Notes under the pieces: model-generated | Databases searched by the model: none | What the model was told of the DNA's origin: nothing | Seen by the model: only the letters and a program-made list of their open reading frames with translations | Shown: piece by piece, positions 49,811-58,044 of the stretch | Layout: every line of letters begins with the position of its first letter | Position numbering within the stretch: the stretch's first letter is position 1 | Source: Variovorax sp. OV329 | Lineage (GTDB): Bacteria; Pseudomonadota; Gammaproteobacteria; Burkholderiales; Burkholderiaceae_C | Reading direction: 5' to 3' | Assembly: GCF_900114785.1 (NCBI RefSeq) | Contig: NZ_FOUG01000005.1 | Location: 1 to 64,000, forward strand | Length of the DNA: 64,000 nucleotides | Program-made: the position numbers and the translations under genes

Positions 49811-52699
49811 TTACTTGGTCAGCACGAAGCCCTTGAGCTTGCCGAATGCGCCGTCGACCAGCGCCTTTTGCTGTTCCTGGTGCAGGTGCGAGTAACCCAC
49901 CGCCGGCGAGGCCGAGGCGGCGCGGCCGGAGTAGCCCAGCTTCTGGCCTTCCTGCATGTTCTCGTGGATCTGGTGCTGCACGAAGAACCAGGCGCCCTGG
50001 TTCTGCGGCTCGTCCTGGCTCCACACCACGTCGACCAGGTTCGGGTACTTCTTCAGTTCCGTCGCGAAGGCCTTGTGCGGGAAGGGATAGAGCTGCTCGA
50101 CGCGGATGACCGCCACGTCGTCGCGGCCCAGTTCCTCGCGTTTCTTGGCCAGGTCGTAGTACACCTTGCCCGAGCAGGCGACGACGCGCTTGACCTTCTC
50201 GGCCTTGAGGTCGCGGCTGTCCGGAATCACGGTCTGGAAGCCGCCCTTGGTGAACTCGGACAGCGGCGAGGTCGCGTCCTTGTTACGCAGCAGCGACTTG
50301 GGCGTCATGATGATCAGCGGCTTGCGCAGGTTGCGCACCATCTGCCGACGCAGCACGTGGAAGATCTGGCTGGCCGTGGTGGGCTGGACCACCTGCATGT
50401 TGGTGTCGGCGGCCAGCTGCATGAAGCGCTCCAGGCGGGCCGAGCTGTGCTCGGGGCCCTGGCCTTCGTAGCCATGCGGCAGCATCAGCGTGATGCCGTT
50501 GACGCGGCCCCACTTCACTTCGCCCGAGGCGATGAACTGGTCGATGACGACCTGCGCGCCGTTGGCGAAGTCGCCGAACTGCGCTTCCCAGATCACCAGG
50601 GTGTTGGGGTCGTTGGAGGCGTAGCCGTACTCGAAGGCCAGCACCGCTTCTTCCGACAGGATGGAGTCGATGACCACGAACGGCGCCTGGTTGTCGGCCA
50701 CGTTCTGCAGCGGCACGAAGGTGCCTTCGTCGAACTTCTCGCGGTTCTGGTCATGCAGCACGGCATGGCGGTGCGTGAAGGTGCCGCGGCCGCAGTCCTC
50801 GCCCGACAGGCGCACCGGGTAGCCGCTGGACACCAGCGAGGCGAAGGCCATGTGCTCGCCCATGCCCCAGTCCACGTTGGCCTCGCCGCGGCCCATCGCG
50901 GCGCGGTCGTCCAGCACCTTCTTGACCAGCGGATGCACGGTGAAGTTGGCGGGCGTGGTGGTGATGCGTTCGCCCAGGCGCTTCCACTCGGCCAGCGGGA
51001 TCGCCGTGTCGCCGGCGTCGGTCCACTTCTTATTGAGGAAGGGGCTCCAGTCGACCGCGTACTTGCTCTTGAAGTTGGTCAGCACCGGGTCGATGGTGTG
51101 CTTGCCGTCGTCCATGGCGGCGCGGTAGGCCTTGACCATGTCGTCGCCCAGCGTCTCGCCCAGGCCTTGGGTGGCCAGCTTGTCGGCGTACAGCTTGCGC
51201 GTGCCGGGGTGCTTGGCGATCTTCTTGTACATCAGCGGCTGGGTGAGCGAGGGGGTGTCCTGCTCGTTGTGGCCCAGCTTGCGGAAGCAGATGATGTCCA
51301 CCACCACGTCCTTCTGGAACTCCATGCGGAACTCCAGGGCGAGCTGGGTGGCCAGCACCACGGCTTCGGGGTCGTCGCCGTTCACGTGCAGCACCGGCGC
51401 ATCGATCATCTTGACGATGTCGGTGCAGTACAGCGTGGAGCGGCTGTCGCGCGGGTCGCTGGTGGTGAAGCCGATCTGGTTGTTGATGACCAGGTGCACG
51501 GTGCCACCGGTGAAGTAGCCCCGGGTCTCGGCCAGCGCCAGCGTTTCCATGACCACGCCCTGGCCTGCGAAGGCGGCGTCGCCGTGCACCAGCACCGGCA
51601 GCACCTGCTTGCCGTGCGGGTCGCCGCGGCGGTCCATGCGGGCACGCACCGAGCCTTCGACCACCGGGTTCACGATTTCCAGGTGCGAGGGGTTGAAGGC
51701 CAGGCTCAGGTGCACCGGGCCGCCGGCGGTGGTGACGTCGGAGCTGAAGCCCTGGTGGTACTTCACGTCGCCCGAGGGCAGGTCTTCGGGCGCGGTGTGG
51801 TCGAACTCGGCGAACAGGTCGGCGGGCATCTTGCCCAGCGAGTTCACCAGAACGTTCAGGCGGCCGCGGTGGGCCATGCCGATCACGATTTCCTGCACGC
51901 CCTTGAGGCCGGCCTGGTTGATCAGTTCGTCCATCGAAACGATGAAGCTCTCGCCGCCTTCCAGCGAGAAACGCTTCTGGCCGACGTACTTGGTGTGCAG
52001 GAAGCGCTCCAGGCCCTCGGCGGCGGTCAGCCGGTCGAGCACATGCTTCTTCTCGTCGACGCTCAGCTGCGGGTTGGTGCGGGCGCTCTCGAGCTTCTGC
52101 TGCCACCAGCGCTTCTGCGCCTGGTCGGTGATGTACATGTACTCGGCGCCGATGGAGCCGCAGTAGGTTTCACGCAGCGCGTTGAGCAGCTCGCGCAAGG
52201 ACATGGTGTCCTTGCCGAAGAAGGTGTTGCTGGTGTTGAACACCGTCTCGAGGTCGGCGTCCTTGAAGTCGTAGAACGAGGGCTCCAGCTCGGGAATGGC
52301 GGGACGCTCGGTGCGCTTGAGCGGGTCCAGGTCGGCCCAGCGGGCGCCGACGTTGCGGTAGGCGGCGATCAGCTGCTGGACGGCGGTGCGCTTGCGGCCC
52401 AGTTCGGAATCGGCACCGCTGGCCTGCACCACGCGCGTGGTGCCCTTCTTGGCCAGGTCGGCGAATGCGTTGACGACCGGCAGGTGCGGGACGTCCTTGG
52501 TATTGGTCCCGTCGGTGGCGGGCACGTTCTGGAGCGCGTCGAAATACGAGCGCCAGTTGTCGGGCACGCTGGTGGGGTTGGCGAGGTAGTTCTCGTACAT
52601 CTCTTCGACGTAGGGCGCGTTGCCCCCGAAGAGATAGGTGTTGCCCTGATAGGCTTGATAGACGCCCGAGCCGGGCGTCGACGACGATGAATCGCTCAT
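49811..52699 (-). CDS. sucA: 2-oxoglutarate dehydrogenase E1 component
   Basis: A 962-aa thiamine-diphosphate decarboxylase. The short N-terminal E2-binding arm (VYQAYQGNTYLFGGNAPYVEEMYENYL) is present. The core carries EGLERFLHTKYVGQKRFSLEGGE, GMAHRGRLNVLVN, the TPP motif GDAAFAGQGVVMET with NNQIGFTT, and a transketolase-like C-terminal half (EDCGRGTFTHRHAVLHD). Length and order are standard. The ATG at 52699 matches the usual MSDSSS-type start; the frame extends to 53050 without support. A 175-base spacer to prpE should hold the operon promoter, but no clear -35/-10 pair was found. Confidence 0.96.
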   Translation of the reverse strand: MSDSSSSTPGSGVYQAYQGNTYLFGGNAPYVEEMYENYLANPTSVPDNWRSYFDALQNVPATDGTNTKDVPHLPVVNAFADLAKKGTTRVVQASGADSELGRKRTAVQQLIAAYRNVGARWADLDPLKRTERPAIPELEPSFYDFKDADLETVFNTSNTFFGKDTMSLRELLNALRETYCGSIGAEYMYITDQAQKRWWQQKLESARTNPQLSVDEKKHVLDRLTAAEGLERFLHTKYVGQKRFSLEGGESFIVSMDELINQAGLKGVQEIVIGMAHRGRLNVLVNSLGKMPADLFAEFDHTAPEDLPSGDVKYHQGFSSDVTTAGGPVHLSLAFNPSHLEIVNPVVEGSVRARMDRRGDPHGKQVLPVLVHGDAAFAGQGVVMETLALAETRGYFTGGTVHLVINNQIGFTTSDPRDSRSTLYCTDIVKMIDAPVLHVNGDDPEAVVLATQLALEFRMEFQKDVVVDIICFRKLGHNEQDTPSLTQPLMYKKIAKHPGTRKLYADKLATQGLGETLGDDMVKAYRAAMDDGKHTIDPVLTNFKSKYAVDWSPFLNKKWTDAGDTAIPLAEWKRLGERITTTPANFTVHPLVKKVLDDRAAMGRGEANVDWGMGEHMAFASLVSSGYPVRLSGEDCGRGTFTHRHAVLHDQNREKFDEGTFVPLQNVADNQAPFVVIDSILSEEAVLAFEYGYASNDPNTLVIWEAQFGDFANGAQVVIDQFIASGEVKWGRVNGITLMLPHGYEGQGPEHSSARLERFMQLAADTNMQVVQPTTASQIFHVLRRQMVRNLRKPLIIMTPKSLLRNKDATSPLSEFTKGGFQTVIPDSRDLKAEKVKRVVACSGKVYYDLAKKREELGRDDVAVIRVEQLYPFPHKAFATELKKYPNLVDVVWSQDEPQNQGAWFFVQHQIHENMQEGQKLGYSGRAASASPAVGYSHLHQEQQKALVDGAFGKLKGFVLTK

Positions 52700-52874
52700 G
52701 TTGCGCTGACCTTCGCTTCCCTTGAGGAAGCACGAGTTGGCTGGAAAACCTTCCGCGACACGGCTGAACCGGTTGGCGGATGCGACTGTGGCTGGAAGGG
52801 CCTGAGTACCCTCGCATTGTGCCACTACGAGCAGATGACGGCGGTATCCAATTAATCCAGACCCGCCCTTCTCC

Positions 52875-54791
52875 TTACCCTTGCACGAGTTGGCGGATCT
52901 GTTGTAGGGAAGTCGGATCGTCCATCGTGGTGAGGTCGCCCGGGTCGCGCTGCTCGCACACGGCCTGGATGGCCCGGCGCAGGAGCTTGCCGCTGCGCGT
53001 CTTGGGCAGGGCCGAGACGAAGCGCACCCGTGCCGGCCGCGCGACGGCACCCAGTTCGTCGTTCACGCGCTGCATCACCTCGCCTTCCAGCGCCAGGGCG
53101 CGTGCCGGGTCGGTCAATGCGAGCGAGTCCTTGGGCACCGCGAAGGCCATGGCCACCTGCCCCTTGAGCGCATCGGCAACGCCCACCACCGCCACTTCAG
53201 CCACGCCGTTGTGGCCCGAGATGCATTCCTCGATCTCGCGGGTGCCCAGTCGGTGGCCGGCCACGTTGATCACGTCGTCGGTGCGGCCCAGGATGTAGAA
53301 GTAGCCGTCTTCATCGCGGATGCCCCAGTCGAAGGTGGAATAGACCATGCGCCCGGGCACGCTCTTCCAGTAGGTGTTGACGAAGCGGTCGTCGTCCTTC
53401 CACACGGTCTGCATGAAGCCCGGCGGTGTCGGGCCTTCGATGACGACCACGCCCTTTTCGTTGGGCGCCGTCAGCTCTTCGCCGGTGGATTCGTGCAGGA
53501 TCTTCACCTTGTAGCCGTACATCGGGACGCCGGGGCTGCCGAACTTGGCTTGCTTGTTCTCGACGCCGCTGGCCAGCGTGATGATCGGCCAGCCCGATTC
53601 GGTCTGCCAGTAGTTGTCGATGATGGGCACTCCCAGGCCCTCGCTGATCCAGCGGGCGGTAGGCTCGTCAAGCGGTTCGCCCGCCAGGAACAGCGCGCGC
53701 AGCGACGACAGGTCGTATTTCTTGAGCAGCGCCGGATCCTGCTTCTTGAGCACGCGCACCGCGGTGGGCGCGCTGAACATCACCGTCACCTTGTACTTCT
53801 GGACCAGCTGCCACCAGATGCCGCCGTCCGGCCCGCGGTCCATGCCTTGCGTGGGCAGGCCCTCGTACATCAGCGTGGCCATCCCCGCGATGAGCGGGCC
53901 GTAGACGATGTAGCTTTGGCCCACCACCCAGCCGATGTCGCTGGTGGAGAAGTAGGTTTCCCCTGGCCGGCCGTCGAAGATGTGCTTCATGCTGGCCGCC
54001 AGCGCCACCGCGTATCCGCCGGTGTCGCGCTGCACGCCCTTGGGGCGGCCGGTGGTGCCGCTGGTGTAGATGGTGTAGCTGATGTCGGTGGCGTCCAGCC
54101 ATTCGCAAGGAACGTCGGTGGACTTGAGGCCCGCCGCCAGATCGCTGTCGAGGTGGTCGCGCCCGGGGTTCAATTCCATCGGGGCCAGGCCGCGGTCGGT
54201 CAGCAGCACCGCCTCGGGCTTGTGCTTCGACAGCCGGATCGCCTCGTCCAGCAGCGGCTTGTACGCCACCACCTTGCCGCCGCGCGAGCCCGCATCGGCG
54301 CTCACCACCACCTTGGGCGCTGCGTCCTCGATGCGCGAGGCCAGCGCGCCGCTGGCGAAGCCGCCGAAGACCACGCAGTGGATGGCGCCGATGCGCGCAC
54401 AGGCCAGCATCGCGAAGGCGGCTTCGGGAATCATGGGCATGTAGATGAGCACCCGGTCGCCTTTGGCGACGCCCAGCGCGCGCAGGCTGGCCGCCACCCG
54501 CTGCACTTCCTCGTGCAGTTGACCAAAGGAGTAGGTCCGCTCGCTGCCGGTCTCGGTGGAGACGTGGATCAGCGCCGGCTGGTCGGCGCGCTGCGCCAGG
54601 TGCCGGTCGACCGCGTTGTGGCACAGGTTGGTCTTGCCGCCCGCGAACCAGTGCACGAAAGGCGGCCTGGAATCGTCCAGGATGCGCGCCGGCGGCGTCT
54701 GCCAGTCGATCAGGCGGGCCTGCTCGGCCCAGAACGCCTCGGGGGAGTCGATCGAACGGCGGTAGAACTCGGCATAGCTGCTGGCGCTCAT
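52875..54791 (-). CDS. prpE: Propionyl-CoA synthetase
   Basis: A 638-aa acyl-CoA synthetase that activates propionate (or acetate). The N-terminal YAEFYRRSIDSPEAFWAEQA is typical of PrpE. The AMP-binding signature YTSGTTGRPKGV is near 245, TESGWPI near 395, and the acetylatable lysine motif TRSGKLLRR lies near 605. No other methylcitrate-cycle genes are beside it. A 12-bp perfect palindrome (54849-54860) lies in the promoter region, so a dedicated regulator is plausible. Confidence 0.93.
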   Translation of the reverse strand: MSASSYAEFYRRSIDSPEAFWAEQARLIDWQTPPARILDDSRPPFVHWFAGGKTNLCHNAVDRHLAQRADQPALIHVSTETGSERTYSFGQLHEEVQRVAASLRALGVAKGDRVLIYMPMIPEAAFAMLACARIGAIHCVVFGGFASGALASRIEDAAPKVVVSADAGSRGGKVVAYKPLLDEAIRLSKHKPEAVLLTDRGLAPMELNPGRDHLDSDLAAGLKSTDVPCEWLDATDISYTIYTSGTTGRPKGVQRDTGGYAVALAASMKHIFDGRPGETYFSTSDIGWVVGQSYIVYGPLIAGMATLMYEGLPTQGMDRGPDGGIWWQLVQKYKVTVMFSAPTAVRVLKKQDPALLKKYDLSSLRALFLAGEPLDEPTARWISEGLGVPIIDNYWQTESGWPIITLASGVENKQAKFGSPGVPMYGYKVKILHESTGEELTAPNEKGVVVIEGPTPPGFMQTVWKDDDRFVNTYWKSVPGRMVYSTFDWGIRDEDGYFYILGRTDDVINVAGHRLGTREIEECISGHNGVAEVAVVGVADALKGQVAMAFAVPKDSLALTDPARALALEGEVMQRVNDELGAVARPARVRFVSALPKTRSGKLLRRAIQAVCEQRDPGDLTTMDDPTSLQQIRQLVQG

Positions 54792-54848
54792 CTTGGCTGT
54801 CTCCTGCTTCGTTGACTTCAGGGCCCGGCATTTGAGCCGAAACTGAAT

Positions 54849-54860
54849 TCATAATTATGA
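54849..54860. promoter_or_regulatory. Palindromic operator candidate upstream of prpE
   Basis: TCATAATTATGA is a perfect 12-bp palindrome, 58 bases before the prpE ATG, in a short AT-rich island. On the minus strand it includes CATAAT, a good -10 box, with a TTGTCA (54886-54881) 21 bases upstream, a longer spacing than usual. It could be a repressor site overlapping the promoter. Confidence 0.45.
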
Positions 54861-54991
54861 GACTTGGGCTTTCGGGAAGCTGACAAGGCGGCGTCCCGGG
54901 CTGCCCGTTAGTCAGTCAGCGCCTCCAGCCGCTTCCAAGCGCCAGCTCCGCGCCGGCTCCGCCGTAGTGCCAGGACCTCAGGCCCTGCCCC

Positions 54992-55597
54992 TCAGCGCAC
55001 CAGCGCCAGCACCTCGCGAAAGGCCGGGTGCTCGCACCCACGCAGCCATTCGAAGGCCACCATCTCGGTGGTCACCAGTTCCGCGCCGGCGCCGGCCAGG
55101 CGGTCGAAGGCGGCATCGCGGTTGCGCTCGGTGCGCGAACTGCAGGCGTCGGTGACGACCCAGACCTCGAACTCGTCCTCGATGAGGTCCAGCGCCGTCT
55201 GCAAAAGGCACACGTGCGCCTCGCAGCCGGCGATGACGATCTGGTTGCGTTCCTCGGCGGCCTGCGCCGGCTTCTGCAGGTGCTTGGGCAGGCTGCGGGC
55301 ATTGCCGCGCGGTGCGGCGGGCGCGGGGGCGCGCAGCCATTCGGCCAGCCCCTCCTCCACCGCGCTGAACTGCATCTTCGACAGGGTGCGCTGCACCAGC
55401 GGCTTCAGTTCGGCCAGATTCGGACCCAGGCCCGAAGGGTTCTCCTCGGTGGCGAAGGCCGGCACCTTCAGCAACCTTGCCAGTTGGCCCAGGCGCACCG
55501 CGTTGCGAGCCACGGCCTCGGCTTCGAAGATGGCAGGCATCAGGCGTTCCTGGTAGTCCACCAGAACGAGTTGGGATTGGGAGGCGTCGAGAAGCAT
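54992..55597 (-). CDS. Isochorismatase-like cysteine hydrolase
   Basis: A 201-aa alpha/beta hydrolase of the isochorismatase-like family. The triad is visible: Asp14 (VLVDYQERL), Lys74 (TLSKMQFSA) and Cys125 (VIAGCEAHVC). The sequence is close to the YcaC group, whose natural substrates are poorly known. An insertion of about 25 aa (APAPAAPRGNARSLPKHLQK) lies between Lys and Cys. The ATG at 55597 is used; an in-frame GTG at 55636 would add 13 residues. No operon partner is obvious. Confidence 0.87.
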   Translation of the reverse strand: MLLDASQSQLVLVDYQERLMPAIFEAEAVARNAVRLGQLARLLKVPAFATEENPSGLGPNLAELKPLVQRTLSKMQFSAVEEGLAEWLRAPAPAAPRGNARSLPKHLQKPAQAAEERNQIVIAGCEAHVCLLQTALDLIEDEFEVWVVTDACSSRTERNRDAAFDRLAGAGAELVTTEMVAFEWLRGCEHPAFREVLALVR

Positions 55598-55649
55598 GTC
55601 GTTGGGGCTGTTCAGGTCAATCTCCGAAAGTACCACCGAACCGCACCCC

Positions 55650-56114
55650 TCAAGGCGGCACGATCTTCAGTTCGTTCATGACGTTCTCGACGTCGTCCAG
55701 AGATCGGATCATGCGCTCCAGCGCGTCCGACTGCGCCTTGGTGCGCACGCACCCCTGCAGCCAGACCCAGCGCCGCTGGCCCATCACCCAGACGCTGGTG
55801 TCGCCATAGCGGCCTTCGGCCAGCACGGCCTTCTTGCTGCGCGCGACGATGTCCGGGTCGTACAGGTAGGCGTTGGGCAGGCGGCAGCGGCCCGACTGGT
55901 AGCAACTGGTGCCGCGCTCGGCCCGGCCGTGGGTCTGCGAGAGCATCTCCTGCTTCGTGATCAGCGGCCCGTCCGGAACGGGGCAGGACGCGATGCCCGA
56001 GGTGACCTGCTCGAAGGGGTCATTGAAGAAGTTGGCCCGCTCCTGCGCCGCGGAAGCGCCCCCCGCCAGCGCCACGCACAACGCGAGCAGGCCAGGGCGG
56101 GCGCGAGGCGTCAT
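55650..56114 (-). CDS. Exported BON-domain-like protein
   Basis: A 154-aa protein with a signal peptide (ARPGLLALCVALAGGASA, cleavage near 22). The mature part has four cysteines (ASCPVPDG, SCYQSGRCRLP, GCVRTK). The C-terminal 65 residues (DTSVWVMGQRRWVWLQGCVRTKAQSDALERMIRSLDDVENVMNEL region) resemble a BON domain, thought to bind membranes or phospholipids. The ATG overlaps the stop of the upstream PQQ dehydrogenase gene (ATGA, 56111-56114), so both are exported partners made together. The exact role is unknown. Confidence 0.8.
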   Translation of the reverse strand: MTPRARPGLLALCVALAGGASAAQERANFFNDPFEQVTSGIASCPVPDGPLITKQEMLSQTHGRAERGTSCYQSGRCRLPNAYLYDPDIVARSKKAVLAEGRYGDTSVWVMGQRRWVWLQGCVRTKAQSDALERMIRSLDDVENVMNELKIVPP

Positions 56115-57214
56115 GGCTGAAGCCGGATCAACTGGCCTTTGCTCTGGTCCGTCAGCACGTAGATCAGGCCGTCGGGCCCCTGGCGCACGTCGCGGATGCG
56201 CGCACGGTCATCCTCCAGAAATTTGTGCTCGGCCACCACCTTGCCGCCCTGGATCTCGATGCGGTCCAGGTAGCCGAACTTGAGCGAGCCCACGAAGAGG
56301 TTGCCCCGCCAGCCCTTTCCGTAGCGGTCGCTGTTGAGGAAGGCCATGCCCGAGGGCGCGATCGAGGGCACCCAGTAGTGCAGCGGCGGGTCCATGCCTT
56401 CCTTGGCGGTGATGCCGTCGCCGATCTTGCCGCCGCCGTAGTTCTCGCCGTAGGTGATCACCGGCCAGCCGTAGTTGTGGCCGGGCTGCACGATGTTGAT
56501 CTCGTCCCCACCCTGCGGGCCGTGCTCGGTCATCCACAGCCGCCCGTCCTGCGCGAAGGCCAGGCCCTGGCCGTTGCGGTGGCCGTAGCTCCAGATCTCG
56601 GGCAAGGCGCCGGCCTGGCCGACGAAGGGGTTGTCCGGAGGCGCAGCGCCGTCCTTGGTGACCCGGATGATCTTGCCCAAGTGGTTGTCCAGTTTCTGCG
56701 CGTCTTCCTTGCGGCTGAAGCGGTCCCCCATGGTCATGTAGAGGTTGCCGTCCTTGCCCTCGGCGATGCGGCAGCCGAAGTGATTGCGGCTGGCGACCTT
56801 GGGCTGCTGGCTGAAGATGACGCGCACGTTTTCGAGCCGCGCGCGGTCCGTCGACAGCTGGGCCTTGGCCAGCGCGGTGCTGTTGGCGCGGCCGTCCGCA
56901 TCGGGCTCCGAGAAGCAGAAGTACAGGGTCCGGTTGCTGTCGAAGCCCGAATCCAGCACCACGTCCAGCAGGCCGCCCTGCCCGCCGATCGCCACCTGCG
57001 GCACGCCCTGCAGCGGCGCACTCACCTTGCCTTCCGCATCGATGACACGCATGCGGCCCAGTTTTTCGGTCACCAGGTAGCGGCCGCTGGGCAGGAAAGC
57101 CAGGCCCCAGGGGTTCTCCAGGCCGCTGGCGACCACCACCGGCCGGGGCTCGGCCATGGCCGCAGTGGCACCGGCAAGCATCAACACATAGGCCAAAAGG
57201 CGTGAGAAGCGCAT
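56111..57214 (-). CDS. PQQ-dependent aldose sugar dehydrogenase (YliI-like)
   Basis: A 367-aa periplasmic beta-propeller enzyme with a signal peptide (LLAYVLMLAGATAAMAEP, cleavage near 21). Family features are GLENPWGLAFLPSGRYLVTEK at the mature start, IAGGQGGLLD-type GGQGGLLDVVLD, and RNHFGCRIAEGKDGNLYMTMGD. The YGHRNGQGLAFAQDGRLWMTEHGPQGGDEIN segment gives the catalytic and PQQ-binding region. It oxidises aldoses to lactones and feeds electrons to the respiratory chain. The ATG at 57214 is chosen; the frame extends to 57334 into AT-rich promoter DNA. Confidence 0.92.
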   Translation of the reverse strand: MRFSRLLAYVLMLAGATAAMAEPRPVVVASGLENPWGLAFLPSGRYLVTEKLGRMRVIDAEGKVSAPLQGVPQVAIGGQGGLLDVVLDSGFDSNRTLYFCFSEPDADGRANSTALAKAQLSTDRARLENVRVIFSQQPKVASRNHFGCRIAEGKDGNLYMTMGDRFSRKEDAQKLDNHLGKIIRVTKDGAAPPDNPFVGQAGALPEIWSYGHRNGQGLAFAQDGRLWMTEHGPQGGDEINIVQPGHNYGWPVITYGENYGGGKIGDGITAKEGMDPPLHYWVPSIAPSGMAFLNSDRYGKGWRGNLFVGSLKFGYLDRIEIQGGKVVAEHKFLEDDRARIRDVRQGPDGLIYVLTDQSKGQLIRLQP

Positions 57215-57361
57215 GTGCGGCTCCAGTCCAAAAGCGAAAACTTTGCCATTACTTGAAAGGCCAGCCCCAAAAGGGCCAACCAAACAAGTTACATTTTTAT
57301 AATCATCGTTGAACTGAATGTTGTTTTGCAACAATGAGTTAGGATCATTAGTTCAGCTTTT

Positions 57362-57397
57362 ACATTGTTTGACATGACCCAATGTCATCAATATCCT
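57362..57397 (+). promoter_or_regulatory. Promoter with overlapping inverted repeats before the NlpC/P60 gene
   Basis: TTGACA (57369-57374), 17 bases, then TATCCT (57392-57397), placing transcription start at about 57404, immediately before the ATG at 57405. Two nested inverted repeats overlap it: TGACAT/ATGTCA (57370-57375 and 57382-57387) and ACATTG/CAATGT (57362-57367 and 57380-57385). The mRNA would be leaderless or nearly so, and a dimeric regulator could block the -35 region. Confidence 0.6.
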
Positions 57398-57404
57398 ACG
57401 CGTC

Positions 57405-57965
57405 ATGCGTTTTATCGTCTTACCTGTACTCCTTCTGGCCGCTTGCAGCGTTGCCGTTGCAGCACCCCAAATCGAGCGCAATGACGAAATCGGCCGTCTG
57501 CTGGTCGACCAGGGTTTGATCGCCCAGCTCGAACAGGTTCGCCAGACGGTCTCTGACCGCACCTCCACCCTGGTGAGCGGCGCCATGGGTTTCATCGGCG
57601 TCCCGTACCGCCGTGGCGGCAACACCGCCGAGACCGGCCTGGACTGCAGCGGCCTGGTCCGCGCCGTCTACAACCAGACCCTGGGCCTGGTCCTGCCGCG
57701 CCGCGCCGAAGAGCAGGCCGCAGCCACCGAAAAGATCGATCGCAACGAACTCAAGCCGGGCGACCTGGTGTTCTTCAACACCATGCGCCGCGCCTTCAGC
57801 CACGTGGGCGTGTACATCGGCGACGGCAAGTTCGTCCACGCGCCGCGCACCGGTGCCTCCGTGCGCGTCGAGGACATGAACGGCAGCTACTGGCAGCGCC
57901 GCTTCAACGGCGCACGCCGCGTTCAGGCCGACGCCAGCGGGGTCACCCCCGTCAGCGGCGACTGA
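57405..57965 (+). CDS. NlpC/P60 family cell-wall endopeptidase (C40)
   Basis: A 186-aa secreted peptidase of the NlpC/P60 family, expected to cut D-Glu-diaminopimelate bonds in peptidoglycan peptides. Catalytic residues are Cys81 (GLDCSGLV), His133 (FSHVGVYI) and His145 (FVHAPR). The N-terminus (MRFIVLPVLLLAACSVAVAA) reads either as a very short lipoprotein signal with LAAC at Cys14 or as an ordinary signal cleaved after AVA. A helix of about 30 aa precedes the catalytic domain. No Shine-Dalgarno is present, fitting the promoter placement. A strong terminator follows. Confidence 0.92.
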   Translation: MRFIVLPVLLLAACSVAVAAPQIERNDEIGRLLVDQGLIAQLEQVRQTVSDRTSTLVSGAMGFIGVPYRRGGNTAETGLDCSGLVRAVYNQTLGLVLPRRAEEQAAATEKIDRNELKPGDLVFFNTMRRAFSHVGVYIGDGKFVHAPRTGASVRVEDMNGSYWQRRFNGARRVQADASGVTPVSGD

Positions 57966-57983
57966 CCGCGCCGCACCCCAACA

Positions 57984-58008
57984 AAAAACCCGCCGTCGGC
58001 GGGTTTTT
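57984..58008. terminator. Bidirectional intrinsic terminator
   Basis: AAAAACCCGCC (57984-57994) pairs with GGCGGGTTTTT (57998-58008) over a 3-base loop. The T-tract on the plus strand ends the NlpC/P60 gene, and the A-tract gives a U-run on the minus strand for the pyruvate dehydrogenase operon ending at 58045. Confidence 0.85.
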
Positions 58009-58044
58009 GTTTTCCGGGCGGCGCAAGCCGCCCTTCACCTCGGC

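Noticed and set aside
57298..57303. TATAAT upstream of the NlpC/P60 gene
   Set aside because: No -35 at 16-18 bases on the plus strand; the TTGACA/TATCCT pair closer to the ATG is better. It may still serve the divergent dehydrogenase in reverse.
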